DNA of 62,168 bases from Leishmania mexicana MHOM/GT/2001/U1103 (taxonomy: Eukaryota; Euglenozoa; Kinetoplastea; Trypanosomatida; Trypanosomatidae): the NCBI RefSeq assembly GCF_000234665.1, contig NC_018313.1, positions 345,709 to 407,876 on the forward strand, read 5' to 3'. How positions within the stretch are numbered: the stretch's first letter is position 1; the number at the start of each line of letters is the position of its first letter. The position numbers and the translations under genes were made by a program. Below the pieces are notes generated by a model. The model was not told the origin of the DNA, searched no databases, and worked only from the letters and a program-made list of their open reading frames with translations. Shown here one piece after another: positions 9,997 to 20,300 of this stretch.

Positions 9997-11211
9997 TTAC
10001 TTGAAGCAGCGGCCCTCCAGCACCGGGCGCGGGATCGTCGGGCCCTCCCAGCACAGGTAGTCCGTAATCTTTTCCTTCTCCGCCTGCACGTCCTTGATCT
10101 CCTCCCACTCGAACAACTCCGTGTCCACCACTTCGCTCACGATCTCCGGCATGCCCTTGCCGCGGAACACCCAGAGGCTCGTCAGCTCGTGCGCCGCATC
10201 CTCGCCGATGATCAGCGCGATGCCGAAGGCGTACTTGCGCACGTGCTCCATGCGCTGGAACCAGCCGCGCACAAGGTTGGCCGTCATGAACTGCTTCTTG
10301 TTATCCTCGTTGTACTTGTAGCGCGCCCAGAAGCACGTGTAGCCCTCCGCGTCGTAGTGCTCGAAGAAGTACGGCGCCGCCACCGTGCGGGTGTCGGTGT
10401 TGCTGTACTCGCGCTTGTAGGCGTCCAGCACGAAGCTGCTCGGCGGCAGCGCGTCCAGCGGGTTCGGCTTCTTCTCCTCCTTCGCCGGCTGCTCCTCCTC
10501 GTCCTCCGCCGCCTCCTTCAGCTTCTTCTCCGCCTTGGGCTTCGCCTCCGCGGCCTTCTTCGGCGCCTTCGCCGGGCCGAACGTCGCGCCCCACTGCTTC
10601 AGCACCTCCACCGTCTTGGGCTGCTGCATCACCGTGTTGTACAGGCGGTACGCGTTGCGGTACTTCCTCGCCAGCTCCTCGCCGTGCTTCACGTTCATGC
10701 GGTACACCCACTGCAGCGCAAAGGCGACGGAGATGTCGGCCACGGTCATGCGCTCGCCGACGAGGAAGGTGCGGGTCTCCAGCCACAGCTCCAGGCCGGC
10801 AAGGCTCTCCTCCAGGGTCGCCATGGCGCTCTCCGGGGCCGGAATGCCGGCGAAGGCCTCCATCAGGTACGGCATGCTGTGCGCATCGAGCTCGCTGGAG
10901 GCGAAGTCAAGCCACATGTCGACCTGGCTGCTCTCGAAGGGCGTGGCGCCGTACAGCTTCGCGCCGCTCTTCTCCACACGGGCGATGTGGCGCATGATGG
11001 CGTTGGACTCGAAGAGGTAGCCCTCCTCCGTCTGCATGGAGGGGAAGCGCATGCACGGGCTGCAGTTGCGCGCGAACTCGGGCGTCTCGTTCTCCTGGCC
11101 GTACTGGCACACCTCGAGCGCCACGTCGACGTTGGCGTACGCCGCGGCCACCATAATCTTCTGGGCGCGCGCGCTCTCCGGGTGGAGGGGGGCGAGGAGC
11201 TTGTAGGTCAT
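9997..11211 (-). CDS. EF1G: translation elongation factor 1B gamma subunit (eEF1B-gamma)
   Basis: A 404-aa protein with the classic three-part design. There is a GST-like N-terminal domain (about 1-80, MTYKLLAPLHPESARAQKI, with FESNAIMRHIAR) and a GST C-terminal helical domain (about 90-205, LVGERMTVADISVAFALQWV). A Lys/Glu/Ala linker (about 212-258) leads to the eEF1-gamma C-terminal domain (about 260-404, FWARYKYNEDNKKQFMTANL, FRGKGMPEI, ending GRCFK). It anchors the eEF1B nucleotide-exchange complex that recharges eEF1A with GTP. In trypanosomatids eEF1B is reported to have trypanothione S-transferase and peroxidase activity through such subunits. Third positions are almost all G or C, as in highly expressed genes. 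The start at 11211 matches the family exactly. Confidence 0.97.
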   Translation of the reverse strand: MTYKLLAPLHPESARAQKIMVAAAYANVDVALEVCQYGQENETPEFARNCSPCMRFPSMQTEEGYLFESNAIMRHIARVEKSGAKLYGATPFESSQVDMWLDFASSELDAHSMPYLMEAFAGIPAPESAMATLEESLAGLELWLETRTFLVGERMTVADISVAFALQWVYRMNVKHGEELARKYRNAYRLYNTVMQQPKTVEVLKQWGATFGPAKAPKKAAEAKPKAEKKLKEAAEDEEEQPAKEEKKPNPLDALPPSSFVLDAYKREYSNTDTRTVAAPYFFEHYDAEGYTCFWARYKYNEDNKKQFMTANLVRGWFQRMEHVRKYAFGIALIIGEDAAHELTSLWVFRGKGMPEIVSEVVDTELFEWEEIKDVQAEKEKITDYLCWEGPTIPRPVLEGRCFK

Positions 11212-11290
11212 CCTTGGCTCTGCGTGTTGCTGCTTGGGTGCGCTATTTGCTTTCGTCAGGGAGGCGCTAGAGGAGATGTAGAGGGGGTCG

Positions 11291-11340
11291 CTGGGCGAGA
11301 GAGAGAGAGAGAGTGGGGGGGGGAGGAGGGAGGGGGATGT
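11291..11340 (-). promoter_or_regulatory. polypyrimidine tract and spliced-leader acceptor for eEF1B-gamma
   Basis: On minus, a run of C and CT repeats (about 11340-11296) ends at CCCAG, with AG at 11292-11291. This leaves a 5' UTR of about 79 nt. Confidence 0.65.
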
Positions 11341-12268
11341 GAGGGTGTGAGGGAGAAGGCGGCGGCTGGTATTGGTGTTAGTGGCGTTTATCGGGTGCTA
11401 GCTGTTGCTGGAATCACAGACAGAGGAAAGAGGGGGTGTTGTGAAAGGCGGCGCACCAGTGAGCGAGTAAGTTGGGGTATGTGATGATGTATGTGTGTGT
11501 GTGGGGGGGGGGGGAGGGGTGGTGATGGCGGTGAGGGAGGGGGAAGGGGGGAGGAGGGAGTCAGAGAGGTAGGGCAGAGACATAGACAACGTCGTACATG
11601 GTGTTGAGAGCTCCGTTTCCGTCTATCACCACCACTGCCACCGCATGACCCTCCCCTCATGCGCCAACCCTTCGGGTTTAGTGCTTTGAATAAGCACCAC
11701 CGGAAGGTCTTCTCCCGCCATCCCAGGCGTCGCCTTTGCCGCGTGAAGGCAGTGGTAGAGAGCGTCGTGGAGAAATGAAAGCCGCCCACAACACCCCTCC
11801 TCCCCTCCCCCCTCCCACACACGGCGGAGGGCCATCGCACGATGAGTGGAGGCACACGGGCATCGCCGCTGAGTTGTTTGGTGCGTTGCTCTTGTCGTAT
11901 TATGTATGTTAACAGGCGAGAGAGAGATGGCAAGCACCGCCACACAGAGAGAGAGAGAGGAGTAGCCCTGAGGACAGTGGGGGTGGGGGACTGGGCAACA
12001 CCCACATGAGACGAGGGTGGTCTGGGAGGGAGTGGGGGCGTGTGTGTGTGTCTGTGTTTGTGTGTGTGNNNNNNNNNNNNNNNNNNNNNNNNNNNNNNNN
12101 NNNNNNNNNNNNNNNNNNNNNNNNNNNNNNNNNNNNNNNNNNNNNNNNNNNNNNNNNNNNNNNNNNNNATTTAAATGGTCATCACTGACCGCCCGCCACC
12201 GCTACCACCAAACATCACCACCACCATCCCTTGCACCGCTTTTCCCGTGCCTTTTGCACCTCTCGCCT
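11341..12268 (-). other. spacer with assembly gap
   Basis: Intergenic sequence between the PAM2-like-motif gene and eEF1B-gamma. It has G-rich runs on plus (about 11500-11560), TG microsatellite up to the gap, and 100 undetermined bases. I see no gene in the readable part; the gap may hide more than 100 bases. Confidence 0.6.
12069..12168. other. assembly gap (100 N)
   Basis: Exactly 100 consecutive N, the usual placeholder for a gap of unknown size. It is entered through a TG dinucleotide repeat on the left and left into ATTTAAATGG on the right. Confidence 0.98.
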
Positions 12269-15200
12269 CTACGCAAGGCGTGAAGGGGTTATCATAGCCG
12301 ATGGAAGTGGGCCTCCCCCACCGTCTGTAGCCGATGGTGATGAGGTCCCAGTCGTCGTGGTAGCCGCGTTCTGTACGGCGAACACATTCTGGTAGTAGGC
12401 CTCCATCATGTCCCGCCAACGGGCAAACATCTCGTAAGACGCCCATGGATCGGCCGCGCTTTTCGGCAGCGGTGACGGCATGGCCGGCGTGCTTGTCGTG
12501 GGGGCGTTGAACCGCGGACCACTCGTGGGAGGAGAGAAGGGGACAGAGGGAGAGGCGGCGGGTTGTTGCTGCTGCTGCTGCTTAGACACGAATGCCGGCG
12601 CTGCTACGTTCATCGGTGAGGGCTTCTTCGGTGGGGTCGGCGCAAGTGAGCTAGCGCTGCCGGAGGGAAGAAACGGCTTTGCGTGGTAGTTGAAGGCCGT
12701 CTTCGTAGGCGTCGAGCCAGCGGTAGCCGTGGGCTTCATAATGGTGGTGGCGGTGGTACTGCTGTTGCCTCCGCGGGCGCCGCCTGGCACAAAGGGCTTG
12801 GCGTTGAGACTTAGGGTTGTTCCGCGTGGCTTGGGTGGTGTCGTTTCGCCGGTCACGATATCCTCCTCCTCCTGCGCGGGGGCGGTGGTGGTGCTGCGCG
12901 CCGAGGGAGACTCTCCTGCGGCCTCTCCGGTTTGTTCTAGGCAGCTCGCCTGGTAGGCAATGAAGGCGTGACTGCATTGGCTCTTGCTTCTCTCAGCTTG
13001 CGCTGCCGCTGCCGCTATCGTTGCTGTGCCTGTAGCAGGGTCTGAGGCGCCAGCAGTGGCCCCAGGCATGGTGTGCATGCTTCGCGGTTGTGTGGCATCA
13101 GTTCCTGGTGGGGCGGTCAGGCTTGCCGTCGGTGGCGTCGATGCGGTCTGCGGCGGCGGTTGCAGCACTGGCGAACCTTTTGTTGCCACTTGCTGCTGCT
13201 GCTGGTGCGCCTCCATGTGCTTCTTGAAGTCCATCTGAACGTGACGCAGCACTGCCCTCTCCTCCTGAGACACTTCAACGGGCGCTGTGCCTGACAGGTT
13301 TACGCTCGACTCCACTTGCGAGTTGATGGCGGTCACGCTAGACGACTTTGTGTTCACAGGCTGGGTGAGCTGCGTCCGGATCATGCGGAACAGCTCTTGC
13401 ATCTCACGGTCCTCGGCGTCGGCGGGGGTGTTCGTAGTGGCTGGCGGGGGGATGATTGGGAAGGCCCCGGGGAACGGCGACGCCACGAGGCGTGCGGCAA
13501 CGTTACTGTTGGTGTTAGGGCTATTGCTGCCGTGGTGGCCATGACGGCGGCGGTCGGCCCCGGGTGTGAATGAGTGGAAGGGAGACGGCAAGCTCACCGG
13601 TGGGGCCACCGGCTGATGTTGGGAGAAGACAGTGAGGTGGGCGTACGGGTTCGGGTAGCCGTAGACCATCATATCCGACGTGAAGGCGGCAGCGGCCGCC
13701 TCGTCTGGGTACGCGCCGGCCATCTCGGCCATGCTCGGCCACGGCGCAGCAGACGCCATCCTTTGCCCTTCTGGGTACATCTGCTGCTGCTGCTGCTGTG
13801 ATGGAGAGGACATTGGCGGGGGCGCGAGCGGTACGCCGCCAACTTTGATGAACGGCGCGCCGTAGCCGATGGCAGGCTGTGGCGGAGCCGCTACTGCGGA
13901 CGTTGATGCTTCTACCGCTCTGTCGCCACAAGACTTCTGCCTCTGGCGCTGCTCCTGCGTCTTCATGTGCTGGAGACGGTTCAGCAGCACCATGATGACT
14001 TGCTGAACGTACTCGCGCCGGCGAGCGGCTTCGCGGTAGGCCTCGGCGTCCACCTCCTCCATCGTCGCCTTGCCGTCCTGCACAGCAGGTGCGCCGGCGT
14101 CTGCGCTCCTACAGCCTTTGGCCGCATTCGAGGCACTGGCGGGACGGGGCAACACGCGAACATGCTGGAAGAGTTCACGCAGTAGCTCCAGTGACGCCGG
14201 CGTGAGACTGTCCTTCTCGCAAAGCTCCATCAGCTCATTGAAAAACGCTAGCTCTGTCGTCGTCTGCATAGACGCTGGCGGCAGTTCTGCGGTTGGGGCA
14301 GCCGCCGGCTCTGTCGATGATGACGACACGTCCACGCCATTCGCCACTGTTACCGTCGATGGCGCCGCCACCGTAGTCCGGTCACCTAAGCAGTAGCGAA
14401 GAAGAAGCCGACTGATGGCGTCAAGGGCGCTGTCGTTGTACTCGTCCTTCTGTGAATGCCCTCCTACAGCGTTGCCGGCGCCGCTGCTGCTCGTCACACC
14501 AGCGCCCCCTTCCCCAGGGTGGGGCGTGCTATGTTGATTCGCGCTGCCGCCGGCGGTGGTGCGGTTGCGCCGGGCGCGGAGTTCCTCTAGCGAGGCCTTC
14601 CCTTTAACCGTCGTTACGTGTGTTGGTGTCGCCGCTGCGGATGTGGCAGCGCTTGTGTCGTGTGTGCGCTTCGCGGATACGCTATTGGTTGCCTTGGCGC
14701 GCTTGCGGACCGCGGCCTGATGCACCGCCGCAGCCGCGGAAGGCGTTGCACTGGAGTCCGCCTCCGTCGTGGGGGTGGTCTGTGTCGGCTCGCCCTCCTC
14801 CCTCGCTGTCTTCTCGACCTCTGACGGCGACAAAGTTGCCGGCGCAGCCTCAGGCGCTGTGTGCGTCTGGGCAGCACTTTTCGCTGCGCACTTCTTGTTG
14901 GGGGCCTGCGTAGGCAACGCCTCCTCCGCCGCTGGGGTTTCCACCGGGGTGGGCGATTTCGTCCCCTTCGGTCTTTTGACCACCGTCGTGGCCTTCACCG
15001 GCGGCTGCGCGCTTGGCGGCACGAGCCCTTCACGGTGCTGCCGCATAAGCTCCGCGAAGCTCGTTTTGGGGGCGGCGGGTGGTGCGGCAGGCGTCTTTGC
15101 GGAAGTCGAGGCGTCATTGCTATTTGGTTCAACGGCGGCCGCCTGTGCTGGTGTGGCAGCCGCGGCTCCCAGTGCTATACTTGCTACGGTCGCCACTGCC

Positions 15201-15661
15201 GCCTCTGGAATCGGCTTGCCATCACGAATAGCCTCCGCAATCGCGGACTCGGCCTGCCGTTCCAGCGCACGACGCAGCCATATGTTCATCGGGCGAGTCA
15301 GGGAAGCTTGCGCCACGGCAGAGTCGGGCTTTGCTGCTGCTGATGCGTCGTTCGTGGCAGGAGGCGTCGCAGAGGGCGGGTCGCCTTCTGCACGCTGCTG
15401 ATGGTGCCCCTCGTCCTTCTCTGCGGTGGCATCGGAGGCAGCAGTGGCCGCCTCGCAAGTACGATCACCATCTTTCCCGTCGGCGTTGCTATCTGTACTG
15501 CCGCCGCCGCTACGCCAGTTCATCAGTCGATTCTTCCATCCCTTCAAGCCACGCGCACTGCTCACGTTTGTGATGGCAGTCGCGGTGGCGGTTGTGACCA
15601 CCGACCTCTCCGCCGCTTCCCTCTCCTCGCCGTTGGGGTTCTCTGGTGCTTGTGACGACAT
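12269..15661 (-). CDS. low-complexity protein with PAM2-like motifs (possible poly(A)-binding-protein partner)
   Basis: A 1130-aa Ala/Thr/Pro/Ser-rich protein with several poly-Gln runs. Two more ordered, helical stretches sit mid-protein: FFNELMELCEKDSLTPASLEL (shortened) and YREAARRREYVQQVIMVLL. Near the C-terminus are two close matches to the PAM2 pattern (L-N-x-x-A-x-x-F-x-P): LSLNAKPFVP at 950-959 and FNYHAKPFLP at 990-999. A third, weaker one is MNVAAPAFVS at 1017-1026. PAM2 motifs bind the MLLE domain of poly(A)-binding proteins, so a role in mRNA fate in the cytosol is inferred. The start is ATG 15661 (MSSQAPENPN); the frame opens 10 codons earlier. No enzyme domain is recognised. Ataxin-2-like identity cannot be claimed, as no Lsm fold is visible. 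Confidence 0.8.
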   Translation of the reverse strand: MSSQAPENPNGEEREAAERSVVTTATATAITNVSSARGLKGWKNRLMNWRSGGGSTDSNADGKDGDRTCEAATAASDATAEKDEGHHQQRAEGDPPSATPPATNDASAAAKPDSAVAQASLTRPMNIWLRRALERQAESAIAEAIRDGKPIPEAAVATVASIALGAAAATPAQAAAVEPNSNDASTSAKTPAAPPAAPKTSFAELMRQHREGLVPPSAQPPVKATTVVKRPKGTKSPTPVETPAAEEALPTQAPNKKCAAKSAAQTHTAPEAAPATLSPSEVEKTAREEGEPTQTTPTTEADSSATPSAAAAVHQAAVRKRAKATNSVSAKRTHDTSAATSAAATPTHVTTVKGKASLEELRARRNRTTAGGSANQHSTPHPGEGGAGVTSSSGAGNAVGGHSQKDEYNDSALDAISRLLLRYCLGDRTTVAAPSTVTVANGVDVSSSSTEPAAAPTAELPPASMQTTTELAFFNELMELCEKDSLTPASLELLRELFQHVRVLPRPASASNAAKGCRSADAGAPAVQDGKATMEEVDAEAYREAARRREYVQQVIMVLLNRLQHMKTQEQRQRQKSCGDRAVEASTSAVAAPPQPAIGYGAPFIKVGGVPLAPPPMSSPSQQQQQQMYPEGQRMASAAPWPSMAEMAGAYPDEAAAAAFTSDMMVYGYPNPYAHLTVFSQHQPVAPPVSLPSPFHSFTPGADRRRHGHHGSNSPNTNSNVAARLVASPFPGAFPIIPPPATTNTPADAEDREMQELFRMIRTQLTQPVNTKSSSVTAINSQVESSVNLSGTAPVEVSQEERAVLRHVQMDFKKHMEAHQQQQQVATKGSPVLQPPPQTASTPPTASLTAPPGTDATQPRSMHTMPGATAGASDPATGTATIAAAAAQAERSKSQCSHAFIAYQASCLEQTGEAAGESPSARSTTTAPAQEEEDIVTGETTPPKPRGTTLSLNAKPFVPGGARGGNSSTTATTIMKPTATAGSTPTKTAFNYHAKPFLPSGSASSLAPTPPKKPSPMNVAAPAFVSKQQQQQQPAASPSVPFSPPTSGPRFNAPTTSTPAMPSPLPKSAADPWASYEMFARWRDMMEAYYQNVFAVQNAATTTTGTSSPSATDGGGGPLPSAMITPSRLA

Positions 15662-15838
15662 TGACCCTTCCCTCCTGTTCCACACACACACACAGATACA
15701 CCTTTATTCCTCTTCACCCGCCCTCTGTCACGTCGTTCCCCGCTTTGGCGGTTTGAAGCCGACACGGTCGTCCCTGCGGCACGCTAGCGCAGGCGCCCCC
15801 GAAACACAAGAACACCGGAAACGGGTCGGGCCGGGAGA

Positions 15839-15872
15839 CTGAGTTTGCCGAGAGGGAGAGGGGGGAGAGCAG
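15839..15872 (-). promoter_or_regulatory. polypyrimidine tract and spliced-leader acceptor for the PAM2-like-motif gene
   Basis: On minus the CT tract (about 15870-15850) is followed by AG at 15840-15839, giving a 5' UTR of about 177 nt before ATG 15661. Confidence 0.55.
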
Positions 15873-17312
15873 GTGGTGCTGGGGGCTGCGCGCGTTGACG
15901 CACAGTATACAAAGGCCGACTTTGTCGACAGAAGTTAGGTCTACCCTCTCTCGTCGTGCAGCCTGCCGTTCGACCTTTCGCCTCCCCGGTAACGGAGCAC
16001 TCACACCCACACAGACACACAAGGGGGAGGGGGAAGGGGAACACAACTATGCTGTGAGATGCTGGTGTGCGGGCGAGTAAAGGGGGGAGGGGTGAAGGCT
16101 ACGAGGAAGCAGTGCGGGGGAGAGCAGAGACACACCGGAGACGGCGAAGCGGCAGCCGTTTCGTCGAGGACTCCGTGAAAGGGAGCGATAGGCGGTGCCG
16201 TGTGTGTGTGTGGGGGGGGGGACGTGCGCCGCGAGAGTAATCGAAGAAGGTGTGGGCGGCGGAGGGGGGACGCCACGGAGGAGGGGGCGTGATGAGGCGA
16301 TGCGCTACCAAATTTATATAAGAGGGCGAGGAGGAGGACAGGGCACGGCAGCAGCACAAAGGTGAAGCTCCTCTGTCATGAAAGCTGTCACGGAGATGCA
16401 AGCGACACACACGCACACACACACGCACACCCTAGCGGAGGAGGAGACAGGGATGAGGATAGGGCGGGTGCTGGTGGTGATGTATGGGTATATATGTGGT
16501 GGGGAAGGGGGATGGACGGTGTATGCTGTGAAGACGAATGGCGACTAATGAGCTCTGCGTCGTAATGGTGATGGCACCTCCCCCAAAAAAAAATTGAGTC
16601 GACGTCAGTGGCCTGAATAACGGACGAAATCGGCGGTACTGTAGGGCGAGGGGAGAGGGAGGGAGGGTGGCATCGTACACATGCGCGCATCGACAGGGGT
16701 GGATGCGCCGTGTGGGTGTGGGGTGAGGGGAGGGCGAGTGCATGGACAACAAGGAAATATTATGGAGGAGGGAAGAGGGGGGGGCGGGAATCGCCCACAG
16801 AGAGAGTGCTGGGGCGGGGGGAGGGGGAGGCGACAGAGGCCATTCCACGTGTGCGAGGCCCCACCCCACCGTCTCTGAGGGTGAAAGTGCGGTCGATACG
16901 GTGAGGCGATGCGGCGCACTTTGACGGACGTCATCATTGTCCGCCGCAGCGCGCGTAGAGAGTCATGTGCGCCATGACGTTTGCGCGCTTCGCACTTGTT
17001 CTTTGTCGGTTGCACAGCAGTCCCGTACCCGCTCCCGTGACATCGCCAGTGTAGCGCTGGCATCCAAGCGTGTGGGTGGGTGGGTGTGTCTGGGTGCATG
17101 TGTGCGATGCCGAGCAGCCCAAGGACGCCTCCAAGGCGTGATGCAATCGTTGCTCCTGTGTTAGAGAGTGGGGGTGGGACTGAGGCTAACGCAGCACTTG
17201 GCTGATGACACGACAGTGGCCTCTAAAGGGAGAGACACACACCCACAGAGACCCTTCAAGACGATGGTTTACCCATACTCTCATCCCTTGCCCGCGATGC
17301 CTTCCGCGGCCG
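15873..17312 (-). other. spacer downstream of VPS13
   Basis: About 1.4 kb of purine-rich plus-strand sequence (pyrimidine-rich on the transcribed strand) with short CA/TG repeats. Short open frames here are compositional and resemble no family. It is likely VPS13 3' UTR and intergenic signal. Confidence 0.55.
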
Positions 17313-20300
17313 TCATCGCCGCTGCTCCATGGAGGCGACGGGTCTCTGCACTTGCGCACCGCCCTGTTGCGGATCCACGTTGCCGTCGTCATCGTCCGTG
17401 TTTTCATCGTCCTCTTCTTCGCCCGATGATACGCATGGGGCGAAGGTAGCGAGAGGCTGCCCCCCGCCCCCACCCCTCTCCTGCTGTTGCTGCTGCTGCT
17501 GCTGCACGCGGGAGAGCGTCAAGGGTCGTGGGGCACCGTGCAGAAGCAGCGTCCTATGCTGCCAGAACTTCAGCGCGTCCAGCAACGTCCCAAGCTTTGT
17601 CACCTTGGTCCACTGCTCGCGCAAGCTATGCATCCCCCATCGCACAAGACGCGCTCGCAGCGACGCGGGCGTCTCCACCTGCCGCGTCAGCGTCCAGGCA
17701 GGGAGGTAGAATTCGCGCTGAGACAGCTGACTGGGTAGCATCCATGAATAGGCGCCGAGCAACGGTCGCAGTGGGTCGGGGCTGTGGCGGACGAAGGTGA
17801 CGTACAGCGTCACACGCTGCACCTCGAGTCGCTCGATGAACATGAACGAGGCTGTGCTGACGCTGCTGGCACTAGTGTGCGCGGCCGCCGCGACGCTGCC
17901 AACTCCTCCGTCGCCTGCAGCCCTGACGCCGCTGCCCCCCACCTCAGCCACGGCGCGGTTCCCCTCTGCGTCCACGGTCGTGACCCCTCCAAGACCATCG
18001 CTGGGACCACCGCGGCGCATCGCGCTTTGGTGATGACGCACAGGAGTCGAGGTGGCGCCGCGTAGCAGCTGCCGATGTTGTGCCTCGGGGTCTACACCGG
18101 CGATTCCTCCGGGCAGGAGCAACAACTTCCCACTACCCGACTGCAGCTGCTGCTCTCTTCGGGTGGCGAGGGCGGTCAGCGATCCGGCCATCACATCCGT
18201 CCCCCGCTTCTCCAGGCGTGTGCGCACTTCCTGAACGAGCTGTTGAAGGAAGAAAGCCTGCGAAAGAAAGCCGGCAGTGCTGCCGTTTCCCTGCTGATGC
18301 TGCTGCTGCGGTGGCACTGCGACGGCGGTGACAGCGGCCACAGCACGTGACGGACTGGAGCGGCGTGGGGAGGTCGGGGTAGTTGTCGTCAAGCTCCTAT
18401 TGGCGCTGCGCATCTCGCCCGCCTTGCGGTTGCGCGTGTGACTGCTGCCAGTGCGTCCCGTGTGCACGGACGATGCCGCCGTTGCGCTGCTCTTATCGCT
18501 GTCACGGCTTCTGTCTCGACTGCCCCTTCGCGACAGCGGGTCTCCTCGTCGTCCGCGCCGCCGCCGAGGCGTCGCTTGGGCGGAAAGGGTCGGTTGTTCT
18601 GACGGCAGGACCGCTGCTTCCGTGTCGCCGGCCACCACAACCACGCTGCTGCTTCGTTGCCCCAGTTGCCAGTAGGGGGGGCGTGTGCAAGAGTTGGAAA
18701 AAGCCTGCTTGCCAGGCGGCACCACATCCATCACAGCGCTGCCCGTGTCCTCGTCTCCGAAGGCACGCCACCTTGACCGTTGCTGCTGTCGCAGCGAGGA
18801 GACCGTCAACATTAGCGGCGCCGCCGTGGTGGTCTGTGAAGCGGCCGTCTGCCTGCGAAGGCCGAGCAGCACTCGAAGCCGACGCACCTCCTGGATTATA
18901 TCCACCAGCCAGAAGTCGGTCAGCACTACGACGAGCGGGGTCAGAACGTGGCGCAGCTCTGTGTAGCGCGTCACGCCATCAGCATACTTGATGAGGCTGT
19001 AGCTGAGCTCCAGGTCGTTCTGCTTCTCCATGCAGAGAAGAAACGCGTCGCTGCGGCCGAGGGCGGTGCTGAGCAGGTGGTTGGCGGTGGCGGTGATGGG
19101 CTCCAAGAGCGCTCCATATCCGCCACTACTGGCGTCTCGGCTCTTTGTACCAGCTGCAGCTGTGCCAACGGCAGGCGAGCCAGCGCGATGTAGCTGCCGT
19201 CGCCTGGTGGGGCTACCAGCGCGGTCGCTCCCGTTCGGCTTCGCACGTGAGGGCGGGGATAGAGAAGATCGGGAGACTGAGGAGAGCCGTCCTGTTCGCA
19301 GCGTCGCCGCCGCTGCACCGGCGCTGCCTTGTGCCGCGTCTGCAGCTTGCAGCATGGCCATGGCCGGCGGGAGGCGAGGGCGCGCCCGGTAGACAAATAC
19401 GGCCTTCCGCTTTTCATCTACCCACTGCATTTGGTGCACGGCGAGGTAGAAGTTTTCGTTGTCCTCCGTGGTGAGGCGGTCCAGCTGCACCCCCTCCAGG
19501 ATGATGGAGAAGAGAGTCGCATTCGCCACACTGGACGGCGGCGCAGCCACCACACCAGATGCGCCGTTGTCGACCACCCCATCACTACCGTCATCGATCG
19601 CGAACGGTGCTGCGAACTTTGCCGCGGTCGCCACATATGTGCTCATCTCTTGTGTCCAGCTCAGCTGCACCATCGTCATCCGTAGCGACACGGCTTGCGA
19701 TGTGCGCCACGAGTCGATGGCAGCGTAGACCGGCACAGGGGCCTCTGTCACCAGGATTGTGACGCGCGTCTTCTCCGTGTTTGTGTAGCAGCGCACGTGG
19801 AATGAGAAGTTCGCTGCTGCTGTCGTCCGCCCGCGCAGCTGGCGTGCATGGCCGAGCGCCTCAGCGGCGGCCGCGTCTTCGGTGTCAACGTGGCGCGTCA
19901 CCTGGCACTCACCGGCGCTGAAGTCCACATCAAACCACCGACCCTTGTAGCCAAGAAGGTGCACGCGGATGATGTGCTCCTGCCGCGCGTCCTCCCAGAG
20001 GAAAAATCGATTCTGGCGAGGCGGGATGCAGTTGCGGCGGCGGTTGCCCAGCTGTCGCACCATGACGGTGTGCGACTCCGTGCGGTTCTGTAAGAGGATC
20101 TTCGTTCCCTGAATCGGCTGCAGAATCACTGCCAACACATCTTCAGCGCTCTGCACCGCCACAGCAATGCGTCCCGTGATGATGGCGTCGGTTGAGTACA
20201 TGTCATGCGGCTCCAGCTCTGTCGGGTGCGGCGCCGACGGCCGCTGCACGATCAAGTCACTGCCGTAGTTCACCGCCACCTGCTTCCCCAGCGCGCGAGG

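Noticed and set aside
12169..12176. ATTTAAAT at the edge of the assembly gap, as a cloning remnant
   Set aside because: An eight-base AT palindrome can occur by chance, and nothing else around it looks like vector.
12677..12694. YHAKPF as an MKT1-binding motif of the YRHNPY type
   Set aside because: Only the first Tyr and the Pro fit; the PAM2 reading of the same stretch matches far better.
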